Shown: positions 23,493 to 32,589 of the stretch, in pieces | Position numbering within the stretch: the stretch's first letter is position 1 | Layout of the letters: every line of letters starts with the position of its first letter | Position numbers and translations under genes: made by a program | Notes under the pieces: model-generated | What the model saw: the letters and a program-made list of their open reading frames with translations, nothing else | What the model was told of the DNA's origin: nothing | Database searches by the model: none | Assembly: GCA_964412615.1 (NCBI GenBank) | Contig: CAYPPK010000003.1 | Span: 12,701-76,700, forward strand | Direction: 5' to 3' | Length of the DNA stretch: 64,000 nucleotides | DNA from: CAYPPK01 sp964412615 | Lineage (GTDB): Bacteria; Patescibacteriota; Minisyncoccia; Sungbacterales; HO2-52-23

Positions 23493-24728
23493 GTGTCTCG
23501 TAATATCTTAACCGCTCTAGATATTGGCACCTCCACGGTGCAAGCCGTGATTGCCGAAGAAAAAAGAGGAGAAGGGCTCCGTATTTTAGGGATGGGAATT
23601 GCGCCTTCCGCGGGGGTAAGGCGCGGTTTAATAGTGGATTTGGAAGAAGCAAGCAACTCCATTCGCGAGGCTCTGGAAGAGGCGCAGCGCGCGGCAGGCT
23701 GCCAGGTGCGTTCAGCGTGGGTAGGAGTGGGCGGAGCGCATATTTCGGTTTCTTCTTCACGGGGGGTGGTGGCCGTATCGCGAGCCGATGGAGAAATATC
23801 TCCCGAAGACGTGCGCCGGGCCATCAATGCGGCTGAAAGTTTTATTTCTAAAAATCCCAACAAAGAAATACTACATGTAATCCCCAAAGATTATAAGGTG
23901 GATCACGAGCTGGGTATCAAGGATCCGGTAGGCATGCACGGAGTACGTCTGGAAGTTGATACTTTAATAGTGGAATGTTCTGCTCCTTATTTAAAAAATC
24001 TAATTAAATGCGTGGAAGGAGCGGGAGTAAAAGTAGAAGATTATGTTTTTAGTCCGTTGGCTGCTGCGGAAGCGGTTTTAACCAAACGGCAAAAAGAACT
24101 CGGAGTAATGCTGGTTGATATCGGCGGCGGCACGGCTAATTTTATTGTTTATGAAGAAGGGGCGCCCATTCATGCCGGGGTTATTCCTATAGGAGGGAAT
24201 CATATAACCAATGACGTTGCTATTGGATTTAGAACTCAGGTAGATATTGCTGAGCGAATAAAGCTGGCACATGGTTTTTGTTTGCCCGCGGACCTGCCTA
24301 AACGGGGGGACAATATCAGATTGGCCGAATACGTACCTGAAGATACCGGCGCTTATTCCAAAAAAGAGTTGGCGGAAATTATTGAAGCAAGATTGCGGGA
24401 TATTTTTGAACTTTTGCAAAAAGAATTAAAAAAAGTAGACCGGGTGCAATTGCTGCCAGCCGGGGTGATTTTAGTGGGGGGGTCATCTTTAGTACCGGGC
24501 TTGCTGGATCTTGCTAAGCAAGAAATTAAATTGCCAGTTGAGTTTGGGCATCCACAATTATTGGAAGGGACAGATGACAGCGTGCAACTTTCTTTAGCAC
24601 CGGTTCTGGGAATTCTGCAATGGGCCTATTTGCGAACAGTTGAACAAAAAGATTCTTGGGGCGGAGGACGTATGCCAAGGCTGGCTAAAAGTACTTGGCT
24701 AAGATGGCTGCAATCGCTTCTACCCTAA
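23493..24728 (+). CDS. ftsA: Cell division protein FtsA
   Basis: 411 residues with an actin-like ATPase fold: TALDIGTSTVQAVI at the N-terminus, the SHS2 insert, VMLVDIGGGTANFIVY and GVILVGGSSLVPGL. The C-terminus ends in an amphipathic helix (LAKSTWLRWLQSLLP) suited to anchoring FtsZ filaments to the membrane. It starts with GTG 11 nt after ybeY. A terminator and a 260-nt leader separate it from ftsZ. Confidence 0.95.
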   Translation: MSRNILTALDIGTSTVQAVIAEEKRGEGLRILGMGIAPSAGVRRGLIVDLEEASNSIREALEEAQRAAGCQVRSAWVGVGGAHISVSSSRGVVAVSRADGEISPEDVRRAINAAESFISKNPNKEILHVIPKDYKVDHELGIKDPVGMHGVRLEVDTLIVECSAPYLKNLIKCVEGAGVKVEDYVFSPLAAAEAVLTKRQKELGVMLVDIGGGTANFIVYEEGAPIHAGVIPIGGNHITNDVAIGFRTQVDIAERIKLAHGFCLPADLPKRGDNIRLAEYVPEDTGAYSKKELAEIIEARLRDIFELLQKELKKVDRVQLLPAGVILVGGSSLVPGLLDLAKQEIKLPVEFGHPQLLEGTDDSVQLSLAPVLGILQWAYLRTVEQKDSWGGGRMPRLAKSTWLRWLQSLLP

Positions 24729-24740
24729 GGGCTTTGTCCA

Positions 24741-24773
24741 AAAATCGCTCCGCATTTCCGGAGCGATTTTTGG
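24741..24773 (+). terminator. Intrinsic terminator between ftsA and ftsZ
   Basis: AAAAATCGCTCCG and CGGAGCGATTTTT pair over 12-13 bp with a short loop and a T-run. The rest of the gap (24774-24990) holds a promoter candidate (TTGCCC, 16 nt, TATATT ending near 24892), so ftsZ has its own transcript. No further gene is seen. Confidence 0.85.
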
Positions 24774-24990
24774 TAACAAAACTCGAAATCATAGATTTAG
24801 ACAAAATTGGCAAGCTGTGGGTTTTTTGTTGATAAGCCGGGGAAGGACTAAGGGAAAACTGCTTGCCCGATAATAGTCCTCGCCTATATTTAAATGCAAA
24901 GCCGTCTGGGGCAATAGCTAAGGAGTTGCTGCCGGGCTTGCGTCCTAAAAGACATTATGCTACATATGGAACAAAGTTAGTGCTAAGGAC

Positions 24991-26085
24991 ATGCCCCAAT
25001 TAAAACCTGACATTGAGACATTTGCCCGCATTAAAGTAGTAGGTATAGGAGGCGGGGGAGGAAAAGCAGTTACCCGGATGATTGACCACAAGATCAATGG
25101 GGTTGATTTTATTACCATAAATACTGATGCTCAAGATCTTCACTTCACCAAGAGCCGACAAAAAATTCATATTGGTAAAAATCTAACTAAGGGATTAGGG
25201 GCGGGCATGAATCCGGAAATTGGCCGGCAGGCTGCTGAAGAGAACCGGGATGAAATTCACGAAACTCTAAAAGGGGCAGACATGGTCTTTCTCACTTGCG
25301 GCTTGGGCGGAGGAACCGGTTCAGGCGCCTCGCCTATCGTAGCCGAAGTTGCTCGCGACGCCGGAGCTTTAACTATCGGCGTGGTTACGAAACCTTTTAC
25401 TTTTGAAGGAATACAAAGGCAGCGTATTGCCGAAGAAGCTTGGCACCAGCTAAAGGACAGAGTGGATGCCTTAATAACCATTCAAAATGACCGATTGCTT
25501 AATGTAATTACCAAAGATACTTCTCTTCTGGGCGCTTTTACAATTTGTGACGATGTTTTGCGCCAGGCGGTGCAAGGAATTTCCGACCTGATTATCACTC
25601 CCGGAATTATAAACGTGGATTTTGCCGATGTCAGGGCAATTATGGCTGATGCCGGGTCGGCTTTGATGGGAGTAGGATTTGGCGCCGGAGAGGAAAGGGC
25701 TATCACAGCAGCCAAAGCCGCGGTAAGTTCACCTCTTTTGGACATATCCATTGATGGGGCGCGGGGAGTGCTATTTAATGTGTCAGGCGGGTCTGATCTT
25801 ACCATGTTTGAAGTAAATGAAGCTGCCAAAATCATTACCGAGTCCATAGAAAAGGATGCCAAAGTTATTTTTGGCGCGGTTCATGACGAGAAATTAAAGA
25901 AAGGGGAAGTTAAAATCACGGTGATTGCCACCGGATTTGGCGCTTCCAGCAACCTAAAATTGCCCCTGAGCAAAGAAGAAAAAGCCGAGGCCCGAAAAGC
26001 ATTGCCGGTTACGGATAAAAACGGCACAGAAATGCAGTCGGAATGGGATGCGGTACCTGCTTTTTTACGGCGGCGCGCCAAATAG
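24991..26085 (+). CDS. ftsZ: Cell division protein FtsZ
   Basis: A 364-aa tubulin-like GTPase forming the division ring. The N-terminal nucleotide site is VVGIGGGGGKAV, the tubulin signature GGGTGSG is at residues 106-112, and the T7 loop region is VDFADVRAIM. The short C-terminal peptide AVPAFLRR is the usual docking site for FtsA. TAAGGAC stands directly before the ATG. Confidence 0.97.
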   Translation: MPQLKPDIETFARIKVVGIGGGGGKAVTRMIDHKINGVDFITINTDAQDLHFTKSRQKIHIGKNLTKGLGAGMNPEIGRQAAEENRDEIHETLKGADMVFLTCGLGGGTGSGASPIVAEVARDAGALTIGVVTKPFTFEGIQRQRIAEEAWHQLKDRVDALITIQNDRLLNVITKDTSLLGAFTICDDVLRQAVQGISDLIITPGIINVDFADVRAIMADAGSALMGVGFGAGEERAITAAKAAVSSPLLDISIDGARGVLFNVSGGSDLTMFEVNEAAKIITESIEKDAKVIFGAVHDEKLKKGEVKITVIATGFGASSNLKLPLSKEEKAEARKALPVTDKNGTEMQSEWDAVPAFLRRRAK

Positions 26086-26113
26086 CAAATCCTCATAAAA
26101 AATCTTCTCCAAG

Positions 26114-26137
26114 TAGCGCGACGGCGCTATTTTTTAT
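26114..26137 (+). terminator. Intrinsic terminator after ftsZ
   Basis: TAGCGC, loop GACG, GCGCTA, then TTTTTTA. Confidence 0.8.
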
Positions 26138-26181
26138 TTGGGATTGCGACATTTTTAGTTATGCGTGTCAATGATTTTAGT

Positions 26182-26225
26182 TTATCCACAGTTTTTTTTG
26201 ACGGCTATATCAACCCCGTTATAAT
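26182..26225 (+). promoter_or_regulatory. nrdJ promoter with adjacent DnaA-box sequence
   Basis: TTGACG (26198-26203), a 16-nt spacer and TATAAT (26220-26225) form a strong promoter. The consensus DnaA box TTATCCACA lies at 26182-26190, 7 nt upstream of the -35. The transcript would have a leader of about 290 nt before nrdJ. Confidence 0.75.
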
Positions 26226-26275
26226 TAGGGTAGGAGAACTAAAAAACTAAAGATTCTCTTCACTCCCATCTTTTC

Positions 26276-26422
26276 ATGGATCATTTAAAACTCCGTGAAA
26301 AGGATAGGGTTTCCAAAAATTTTGTGGCCGGACTGCAAAGCTTCTGGAAAAAGGTGGGGGCGAAGAGAATTTTTGTCCCAAAAAAATTTACCCGGTGGCG
26401 CCATTGGCTGGTACCCGGGTAA
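26276..26422 (+). CDS. Possible small basic protein (48 aa) in the nrdJ leader
   Basis: An ATG-started frame of 48 codons encoding a strongly basic peptide (KNFVAGLQSFWKKVGAKRIF, then PKKFTRWRHWLVPG). The sequence looks protein-like, but no Shine-Dalgarno precedes it. It could be an upstream ORF controlling nrdJ or a regulatory RNA read by chance. The remaining 96 nt before nrdJ are AT-rich with an inverted repeat AATTATTATTTAAATAATAATT. Confidence 0.3.
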   Translation: MDHLKLREKDRVSKNFVAGLQSFWKKVGAKRIFVPKKFTRWRHWLVPG

Positions 26423-26518
26423 TAGCCATCTTTTTTAAAAAAATTAAATTTCCACTGTACTTTAGACCAATTATTATTTAAATAATAATTTCGTCTACCA
26501 AAGTTAGGGGACAAATAC

Positions 26519-28861
26519 ATGGCCAAGGCCGCCTTAAAACAAAATATCAGAAGAGTTGATATGCCTTTTACTTCCGTGCGCAAACGTGATGGACGCATTG
26601 TGCCTTGGGAGCAGACCCGCATTACCAAAGCGATTTTTCGGGCTATGCAAGCTACCGGCGAGGGGGATATCGCTCGTGATCCAAGCCGAGTTTCCTCTCG
26701 CGTAGTGCAGGAATTAGTGAAAAAATTTCCAGCTACTCACGTTCCTACCATTGAAGAGATTCAAGATTTTGCGGAAGAAAGTTTAATCTTACTTGATTTT
26801 CCCAGAACCGCTAAAGCTTACATTTTGTATCGCTCTAAGCGGTCGGAAGTCAGGGAAAAACAAAAATTAGTTCCCTCTCACGTGCGAAAATTGGCGGAAG
26901 AATCCAAAAAATATTTTCGCAATGCTTTGGGTGAATTTGTTTATTACCGAACTTACTCGCGCTGGATCAATGAAGAAAATCGGCGCGAGACTTGGATGGA
27001 ATCAGTGGATCGGTATCTTAATTTCATGCGGGAAAATATCGGCACTGGTTTGAAAGAGGAAGAATATGAAGAGGTCAGGCAAGCAATTTTGCATCAAGAA
27101 GTAATGCCTTCCATGCGATTGATGTGGAGCGCCGGGGCGGCGGCTCGCAAGACAAATGTCTGCGCTTACAATTGCTCTTTTATCGCTCCGGCTAAAATAG
27201 AGGATTTTGCCGAAATACTTTATCTCTTGATGTGCGGCACCGGAGTCGGTTTTTCCGTAGAATCACAAACCGTACAAAAACTTCCTTTAATTAAAAAACA
27301 AACCGGCCAGAAACTTAAGACCCACGTGATTGAAGATAGTAAAGAAGGATGGGGAGATGCTCTAACTTTAGGTTTACGGGCTTGGTTTGGCGGCAAAGAC
27401 ATTGCTTTTGATCTTTCCCAACTTCGTCCGGCTGGAGCTCGTTTGCAGACTATGGGTGGAAGAAGCTCGGGCCCGGAACCTTTGCGGGCTTTGCTTGAAT
27501 TTTCTCGCACCAAAGTATTAAATCGCCAAGGAAAGCGCCTAACTAACATTGATGTACACGATATTATCTGCAAAATAGGCGAAGTGGTGGTAATGGGTGG
27601 GGTGCGAAGATCAGCTTTGATTTCTCTTTCGGATTTGGACGATGAAGAAATGCGCCACGCCAAGGACGGACAATTTTATGTGACCCATCCGGAACGATCC
27701 ATGGCCAACAATTCGGCCGTTTACAACGAAAAACCCGCTACCCAGACTTTTCTGGAAGAATGGCTGGCTTTGGCCAAGTCCGGGTCAGGGGAACGGGGTA
27801 TTTTCAACCGCGGTGGATTGAAATATCAGCTTCCTAAACGCCGCTGGAAATTATTTAGCCAAGATGCGGCTACCGCCGGCAGCAATCCCTGCGGGGAAAT
27901 TGTCTTGAAATCCAAGCAATTTTGCAATTTAACTGAAGTAGTGGCGCGGCACGAGGATACGGCAGAAAAATTAGTTTGGAAAGCAAAGATTGCCACCATT
28001 CTTGGCACTTATCAATCTTCTTTGACTAATTTTAAATATCTTTCCAAGGAATGGAAGAAAAACTGCGAAGAAGAAAGGTTGCTGGGGGTTTCCATTACCG
28101 GCCAATGGGACAGTCCGGCGGTGCGCGATCCGGAAGTTTTGCGCCAAATGAGAGAAAAAGTGGTGGAAACCAATCGGGAGTATGCCAAAAAATTTGGCAT
28201 TAATCCTTCCACTTGCACGACCTGCGTCAAACCTTCCGGGACCGTTTCGCAACTGGTAGATGCTTCTTCCGGCATGCATCCCCGCCACGCCAAATATTAT
28301 ATTCGCCGCATCAGAATTTCGGCTACCGATCCTTTGTTCCACATGCTGAAAGACCAGAAATTTCCTTATTATCCGGAAGTAGGCCAATTAGAAAGTTCTG
28401 CTTCCACTTACGTGTTGGAATTCCCGGTTAAAGCTCCTTCCGCTTCCATTTTCAAAGATGACCTGTCGGCGTTGGAACAATTAGAATATTGGAAAAATGT
28501 TAAAGAAAACTTCACGGAGCACAATCCTTCCGTTACGATTTCGGTGGGAGAGGGCGAATGGATTGATACGGCCAATTGGCTTTATAAAAATTGGGAAATT
28601 TTAGGAGGTTTGTCTTTCCTGCCCCGCACCAATCACGTTTACAAACTTGCTCCTTATGAAGAAATTTCTGAAGAACAGTATAAAGTTTTGGTAGCAAACC
28701 TGCCGGCAATTGATTTCGCTGCCATTATTTCTTACGAAGAGGACGATCAAACCCAGGGCTCGCATGAACTGGCTTGCGTGTCTGGCGTATGCGAGGCTGA
28801 TTTTTCCGCTGAAGCGGAAAAATCAGGCAAAACCGAAGCGGCTGTTGCCGTAGAAGCTTAA
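26519..28861 (+). CDS. nrdJ: Adenosylcobalamin-dependent ribonucleoside-triphosphate reductase (class II)
   Basis: A 780-aa monomer-type class II reductase that makes deoxynucleotides with AdoCbl. It has an N-terminal ATP-cone (SVRKRDGRIVPWEQTRITKA), the catalytic barrel with NCSFIAP and GSNPCGEIVL, and a C-terminal redox pair in ELACVSGVCEAD. No intein is present. AGGGGA lies 7 nt before the ATG. The cobalamin adenosyltransferase gene follows directly, which supports B12 dependence. Class II enzymes work with or without oxygen. Confidence 0.95.
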   Translation: MAKAALKQNIRRVDMPFTSVRKRDGRIVPWEQTRITKAIFRAMQATGEGDIARDPSRVSSRVVQELVKKFPATHVPTIEEIQDFAEESLILLDFPRTAKAYILYRSKRSEVREKQKLVPSHVRKLAEESKKYFRNALGEFVYYRTYSRWINEENRRETWMESVDRYLNFMRENIGTGLKEEEYEEVRQAILHQEVMPSMRLMWSAGAAARKTNVCAYNCSFIAPAKIEDFAEILYLLMCGTGVGFSVESQTVQKLPLIKKQTGQKLKTHVIEDSKEGWGDALTLGLRAWFGGKDIAFDLSQLRPAGARLQTMGGRSSGPEPLRALLEFSRTKVLNRQGKRLTNIDVHDIICKIGEVVVMGGVRRSALISLSDLDDEEMRHAKDGQFYVTHPERSMANNSAVYNEKPATQTFLEEWLALAKSGSGERGIFNRGGLKYQLPKRRWKLFSQDAATAGSNPCGEIVLKSKQFCNLTEVVARHEDTAEKLVWKAKIATILGTYQSSLTNFKYLSKEWKKNCEEERLLGVSITGQWDSPAVRDPEVLRQMREKVVETNREYAKKFGINPSTCTTCVKPSGTVSQLVDASSGMHPRHAKYYIRRIRISATDPLFHMLKDQKFPYYPEVGQLESSASTYVLEFPVKAPSASIFKDDLSALEQLEYWKNVKENFTEHNPSVTISVGEGEWIDTANWLYKNWEILGGLSFLPRTNHVYKLAPYEEISEEQYKVLVANLPAIDFAAIISYEEDDQTQGSHELACVSGVCEADFSAEAEKSGKTEAAVAVEA

Positions 28862-28867
28862 ATATGG

Positions 28868-28893
28868 AAAAACAGGGGGAACCCTGTTTTTTT
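28868..28893 (+). terminator. Terminator/attenuator between nrdJ and the adenosyltransferase gene
   Basis: AAAAACAGGG, loop GGAA, CCCTGTTTTTTT. It is only 12 nt from the next start, so it may set a lower expression level for the second gene. Confidence 0.85.
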
Positions 28894-28904
28894 GTTGGCG
28901 TAAA

Positions 28905-29429
28905 ATGTTAATCATTTTTACCGGAAATGGGAAAGGCAAAACTACCGCGGCTTTGGGGCAGGCGATGCGGGCCGTGGGCGAAGGCAAGAAAGTTTTAATG
29001 GTGCAATTTATTAAAGGACCCTGGAAGTCCGGAGAAGATAAGGTGCAAATTCTCGGCGAAGGGGGTGCTTTTAAATTAGTAAAAATGGGCAAGGGCTTTG
29101 TGGGTATCATGGGCGACAATCTGCCAAGATCAGAGCACGAAAAAGCGGCGGCCGAGGCAATGGAATTTACCTCTCAAGAGATTGAATCCGGCAAGTGGAA
29201 TTTGGTGATTTTGGACGAAATTAATAATGCGGTGGCTCTAAATTTGATCTCCAAAACTAAAGTTTTGGACTTTATAAAAAAAACCAAAAACAAACTGGAA
29301 GATTTAATTCTTACCGGACGCGATGCGCCTTCCGAATTCCTGGCGGAAGCCGACTTAATTACCGAAATGAGGGAGCAAAAACATCCTTATGAAAAGGGCC
29401 TGAAAGGCCGGCGGGGGCTGGAATATTAA
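28905..29429 (+). CDS. btuR: Cob(I)alamin adenosyltransferase (BtuR/CobO type)
   Basis: 174 residues with P-loop FTGNGKGKTTAALGQAMRA, the MVQFIKG segment and LVILDEINNAV, as in BtuR/CobO. It transfers the adenosyl group of ATP to cob(I)alamin and so supplies the cofactor of NrdJ encoded upstream. No cobalamin biosynthesis gene is in the window, so salvage of B12 is likely. Confidence 0.93.
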   Translation: MLIIFTGNGKGKTTAALGQAMRAVGEGKKVLMVQFIKGPWKSGEDKVQILGEGGAFKLVKMGKGFVGIMGDNLPRSEHEKAAAEAMEFTSQEIESGKWNLVILDEINNAVALNLISKTKVLDFIKKTKNKLEDLILTGRDAPSEFLAEADLITEMREQKHPYEKGLKGRRGLEY

Positions 29430-29494
29430 AAATTTCATTGCCGATTCATTTGGAAATTGCTGACTGGAATAAAAGCGGAAAAAGGAGGTCAACT

Positions 29495-30055
29495 ATGCCA
29501 TTCTTTGATCAAAAAAGAATGGAGGTAGCCTTAGAAAATCTTCATCGGGAGTATAGGGATAGCATAATCATTGTTGAGCAGTCGGTAGATCCCAAAAATC
29601 CCACTTTACCGCTGTTGAAAGGAAGGGAGTATAAAGAATTACAGGCAGTTTACCAAAATTTTAGAGGGAGAGTGCTGGAAACTGTCTGGGAAGCACTGAA
29701 TCTGGTAATGGAGGATTCCAGTTTTACTTGGGAGAAGGCAGAAGCGAAGCTGCCTTCGCGGGTTTTTAGAATGGGAGGGACGGAATTTAGCGCGGTGATC
29801 CAAGTGAACTATAAGATTGAAATTTGCTGCCTCACGTCTGAAACAGCAGGAGAAAGAAATATTTTTGTGAGAATTATTTGTCTGCGCGCCAAATGGCCGC
29901 CGTTTCCATCCATGCCCTTGCATGTTTTGCTCAGTGCAAAAGGGAAATTCTTGCCCAGTAAGGCTTTGGAAATTTTTAGTTGGAGGACCCGGAATGAAAT
30001 TCAAACAGCAATCTGCTCGGCTTATAAAAAGCTGACAGAAAAATGGGGGGAATAA
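29495..30055 (+). CDS. Protein of unknown function (186 aa)
   Basis: The start is set at the ATG at 29495 because AAAGGAGGTC lies 4 nt before it. The protein is soluble with mixed helices and strands (MEVALENLHREYRDSIIIVE, then FRGRVLETVWEALNLVM, SAVIQVNYKIEICC) and a basic C-terminal helix. Two adjacent cysteines at ICC are the only notable residues. No family is recognised. A terminator follows, so it ends its own unit. Confidence 0.6.
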   Translation: MPFFDQKRMEVALENLHREYRDSIIIVEQSVDPKNPTLPLLKGREYKELQAVYQNFRGRVLETVWEALNLVMEDSSFTWEKAEAKLPSRVFRMGGTEFSAVIQVNYKIEICCLTSETAGERNIFVRIICLRAKWPPFPSMPLHVLLSAKGKFLPSKALEIFSWRTRNEIQTAICSAYKKLTEKWGE

Positions 30056-30059
30056 ACCA

Positions 30060-30086
30060 GAATCGCCCGCGGGCGATTCTTTTAAT
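30060..30086 (+). terminator. Intrinsic terminator
   Basis: AGAATCGCCC, GC, GGGCGATTCT followed by TTTAATT. Confidence 0.8.
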
Positions 30087-30171
30087 TGACTCCGCACTTT
30101 TTCTGTACTGCTTCGCACTAATAACCTCATGAGGGGTTGACCGGTTGGCAACTTCAAGTTAGGTGTTAATT

Positions 30172-31686
30172 ATGCCCTGGTCCAAGGCAAAATTCTTTCT
30201 TTTTTTGTTGCTCGCTTTTATTGCCGGTATTGCTTTGCGCTCTTTTACGGCGATTTCTTACGTGGCGCTCTGGTTAATATTTATCTTGGCTGCCATAATT
30301 TTAGTTTGGGGAATTTTAAGAAAGGCAAAGTATATTTTAGTTGGCCTTATTTTGTTAGCTTTTCTGGGCGGAATTTTCCGGTATCAGGCAGATGAGAATG
30401 CCGCTCCTGATTTAGCTGACTATTACGGCCATGGTTATGCCATGCGAGGGATAATTACCGAGGAGCCAGAAATATCGGGTTCCTGGCAGCAGTTAAAAAT
30501 GGAAATAAATTTCTTGGATGAAAAGAAAGTCAAACCGTTTCTCGCGCTAGTAACCACCAACCAATATCCGGTCTATTTTTTGGGGGATGAAATCATGGTT
30601 CGCGGATCATTGAAAAAACCAGAACTCCTAGAAGATTTTGATTATCCGGCGTATCTGGCCAAAGACAATATCTATGCCCAGGTATCTTTTCCGGAAACGG
30701 AAAAAATTGCCAGCCAGCAGGGAAATAAATTAAGACAAATTCTTTCCCGGGCAAAATTTAATTTTGAAAATAACTTGGAAAGAATTTTGCCCGAACCTCA
30801 CGCCGCCTTTTTAAAAGGCCTTATTTTAGGAGAGCGGGAATCTCTTCCCCAAGATTTAACCGAAAATTTCAATCGCACCGGCACCACCCACATTGTGGCG
30901 CTGTCCGGATACAACATAAGCCTGGTGGCTGATTTTTTCCTGCAAACATTGATTTTCCTGACGGTTCCCTATTATTTGGCTTTTTGGATTGCCGGCATGG
31001 GAATTACTTTTTTTGTTGTTTTAACCGGAGCCTCACCCTCGGTAGTGCGGGCGGGGATCATGGGCATCCTGGTTTTGGTGGCGGCTAGAGAAGGAAGAGT
31101 ATATTCAGTTACCCATGCTTTGGCTTTGGCGGCCGTGCTCATGCTTTGGCATAATCCGAAAATTTTGCGCTTTGACGCTGCTTTTCAATTATCATTTCTT
31201 GCCACCTTAGGTTTAATTTTTCTGTCCCCTCATCTACAGAACGGATTTGATAAGTTGCTTGTCAAAATCAGGCCCTACCGCTTGCCCGTGAAAAAAAGTT
31301 CTGCCGGCAGGAAATTTTTTCCTTTCCAGCGGATGCTGGCTGAAACTCTGGCAGCGCAAATCATGGTTTTGCCTTTGCTTATTTATCTTTTTGGCAGAGT
31401 TTCTTTGATTAGCCCGCTGGTTAATATTTTAGTATTGCTGGCTGTTCCTTATGCGATGGCCATGGGATTTTTGGCCGGCATCTTAGGATTTTTTTCTGAC
31501 TATCTGGCCAGTATTCCAGCTGTCGTCGCTTGGGTTCTATTGGAGTATAAAATTCAGATAATTGAATTCTTTGCCGGATTGCCCGGGGCTGCCTTAACGG
31601 TTGGCAAGTGGGCTATTTTATTTTTGTTTCCTTTTTATGTTTTACTCTTGGGAAAAATTTGGTTTAAAAAATGGGAAAATATCTAA
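30172..31686 (+). CDS. comEC: ComEC/Rec2 membrane channel part
   Basis: 504 residues from the ATG at 30172. Two or three N-terminal helices precede an OB-like extracellular domain (about 85-190) and the Competence domain with many helices, carrying the signature FLKGLILGERESLP..NRTGTTHIVALSGYNISLV. It should form the inner-membrane channel for single-stranded DNA uptake. The metallo-beta-lactamase domain usually fused at the C-terminus is instead the next gene, overlapping by 16 nt. DprA at 15.6 kb supports competence. Confidence 0.92.
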   Translation: MPWSKAKFFLFLLLAFIAGIALRSFTAISYVALWLIFILAAIILVWGILRKAKYILVGLILLAFLGGIFRYQADENAAPDLADYYGHGYAMRGIITEEPEISGSWQQLKMEINFLDEKKVKPFLALVTTNQYPVYFLGDEIMVRGSLKKPELLEDFDYPAYLAKDNIYAQVSFPETEKIASQQGNKLRQILSRAKFNFENNLERILPEPHAAFLKGLILGERESLPQDLTENFNRTGTTHIVALSGYNISLVADFFLQTLIFLTVPYYLAFWIAGMGITFFVVLTGASPSVVRAGIMGILVLVAAREGRVYSVTHALALAAVLMLWHNPKILRFDAAFQLSFLATLGLIFLSPHLQNGFDKLLVKIRPYRLPVKKSSAGRKFFPFQRMLAETLAAQIMVLPLLIYLFGRVSLISPLVNILVLLAVPYAMAMGFLAGILGFFSDYLASIPAVVAWVLLEYKIQIIEFFAGLPGAALTVGKWAILFLFPFYVLLLGKIWFKKWENI

Positions 31687-32531
31687 AGAATCTCAAAATA
31701 TTTTTTCTTCTAGGATTGGCTGGGTCAGTTGTTTTAATCTGGTACGCAGTTTTTGCGGAAAGCGACCAAAGATTAACCGTTGCTTTTCTGAATGTTGGGC
31801 AAGGAGACGCAATTCTCATCAATACTCCGGGCGATCAGCAAATTTTGATAGACGGAGGACCCAATAAACAGGTTTTGGCCGAACTTTCAAAAGTTATGCC
31901 TTTTTATGATCGTTCCCTTGATGTTGTGATAGCGACACACCCAGACCAAGACCATATCAGCGGACTGCTTGATGTTTTGGAGAGATACGAAGTAGATTTT
32001 GTCATGGAGCCGGGAGTGGAGTCAGAAACGACAGTTTATAAAGAGCTGGAAAAATTGGTTGATGAAAAACAAATCAAAAAAATCCTCGCAAGACGAGGAA
32101 TGAAACTTGTTTTAGACGATAATGCGTATTTGCTTATTTTATTTCCGGACAGGGATGTTTCAAAAATGGATACGAATGACGCCTCCATCGTGGCAAAACT
32201 GGTTTATGGCAACACCTCCTTTCTTTTTACAGGTGATTCTCCCCGGAAAATAGAGGATTATCTTTTAGCGATAGATAAAGAAGGCCTGGATGTTGATGTT
32301 TTAAAGGTTGGTCATCATGGATCGCGAACTTCCACCGGAGAAGAATTTTTAAGCGCTGTTTCTCCTGAATTTGCCGCAATCCAGGTTGGCAAGGGAAATC
32401 GTTATGGGCATCCGCACGCCGAAGTTTTGGATAATTTGCGAGCAGCGGGCGTAAAAATTTTGCGGAATGATTTAATGGGCACTATCCTATTGCCAAGCGA
32501 TGGCCAGCAATTATTAGCGCCGCAATTTTAG
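31671..32531 (+). CDS. ComEC-type metallo-beta-lactamase domain protein
   Basis: A 286-aa protein with one N-terminal membrane helix (about 8-28) and a metallo-beta-lactamase fold: FLNVGQGDAILI, THPDQDHISGL (metal ligands), FTGDSPRK and VGHHGSRTST. This is the nuclease-like half of ComEC, encoded separately. It overlaps the channel gene by 16 nt in another frame, so the two may be translationally coupled. The helix would place the domain outside the membrane, where it may degrade the non-transported strand. Confidence 0.9.
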   Translation: MGKYLKNLKIFFLLGLAGSVVLIWYAVFAESDQRLTVAFLNVGQGDAILINTPGDQQILIDGGPNKQVLAELSKVMPFYDRSLDVVIATHPDQDHISGLLDVLERYEVDFVMEPGVESETTVYKELEKLVDEKQIKKILARRGMKLVLDDNAYLLILFPDRDVSKMDTNDASIVAKLVYGNTSFLFTGDSPRKIEDYLLAIDKEGLDVDVLKVGHHGSRTSTGEEFLSAVSPEFAAIQVGKGNRYGHPHAEVLDNLRAAGVKILRNDLMGTILLPSDGQQLLAPQF

Positions 32532-32560
32532 TTGCATAAAGTCAAAACACCAGCTATACT
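32532..32560 (+). promoter_or_regulatory. Promoter of the long adenylate kinase gene
   Basis: TTGCAT (32532-32537), a 17-nt spacer, and TATACT (32555-32560). The predicted start of transcription is near 32567. Confidence 0.7.
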
Positions 32561-32589
32561 TTAATTTGTATCAATTAATCAATCACATA

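Noticed and set aside
26276..26518. Cobalamin riboswitch before nrdJ
   Set aside because: I could not find the B12-box or the conserved core by eye, although the leader is long; left as a check rather than a claim.
26281..26628. 115-aa minus-strand ORF
   Set aside because: It overlaps the promoter-proximal leader and start of nrdJ, has no ribosome site and low-complexity Phe-rich composition.
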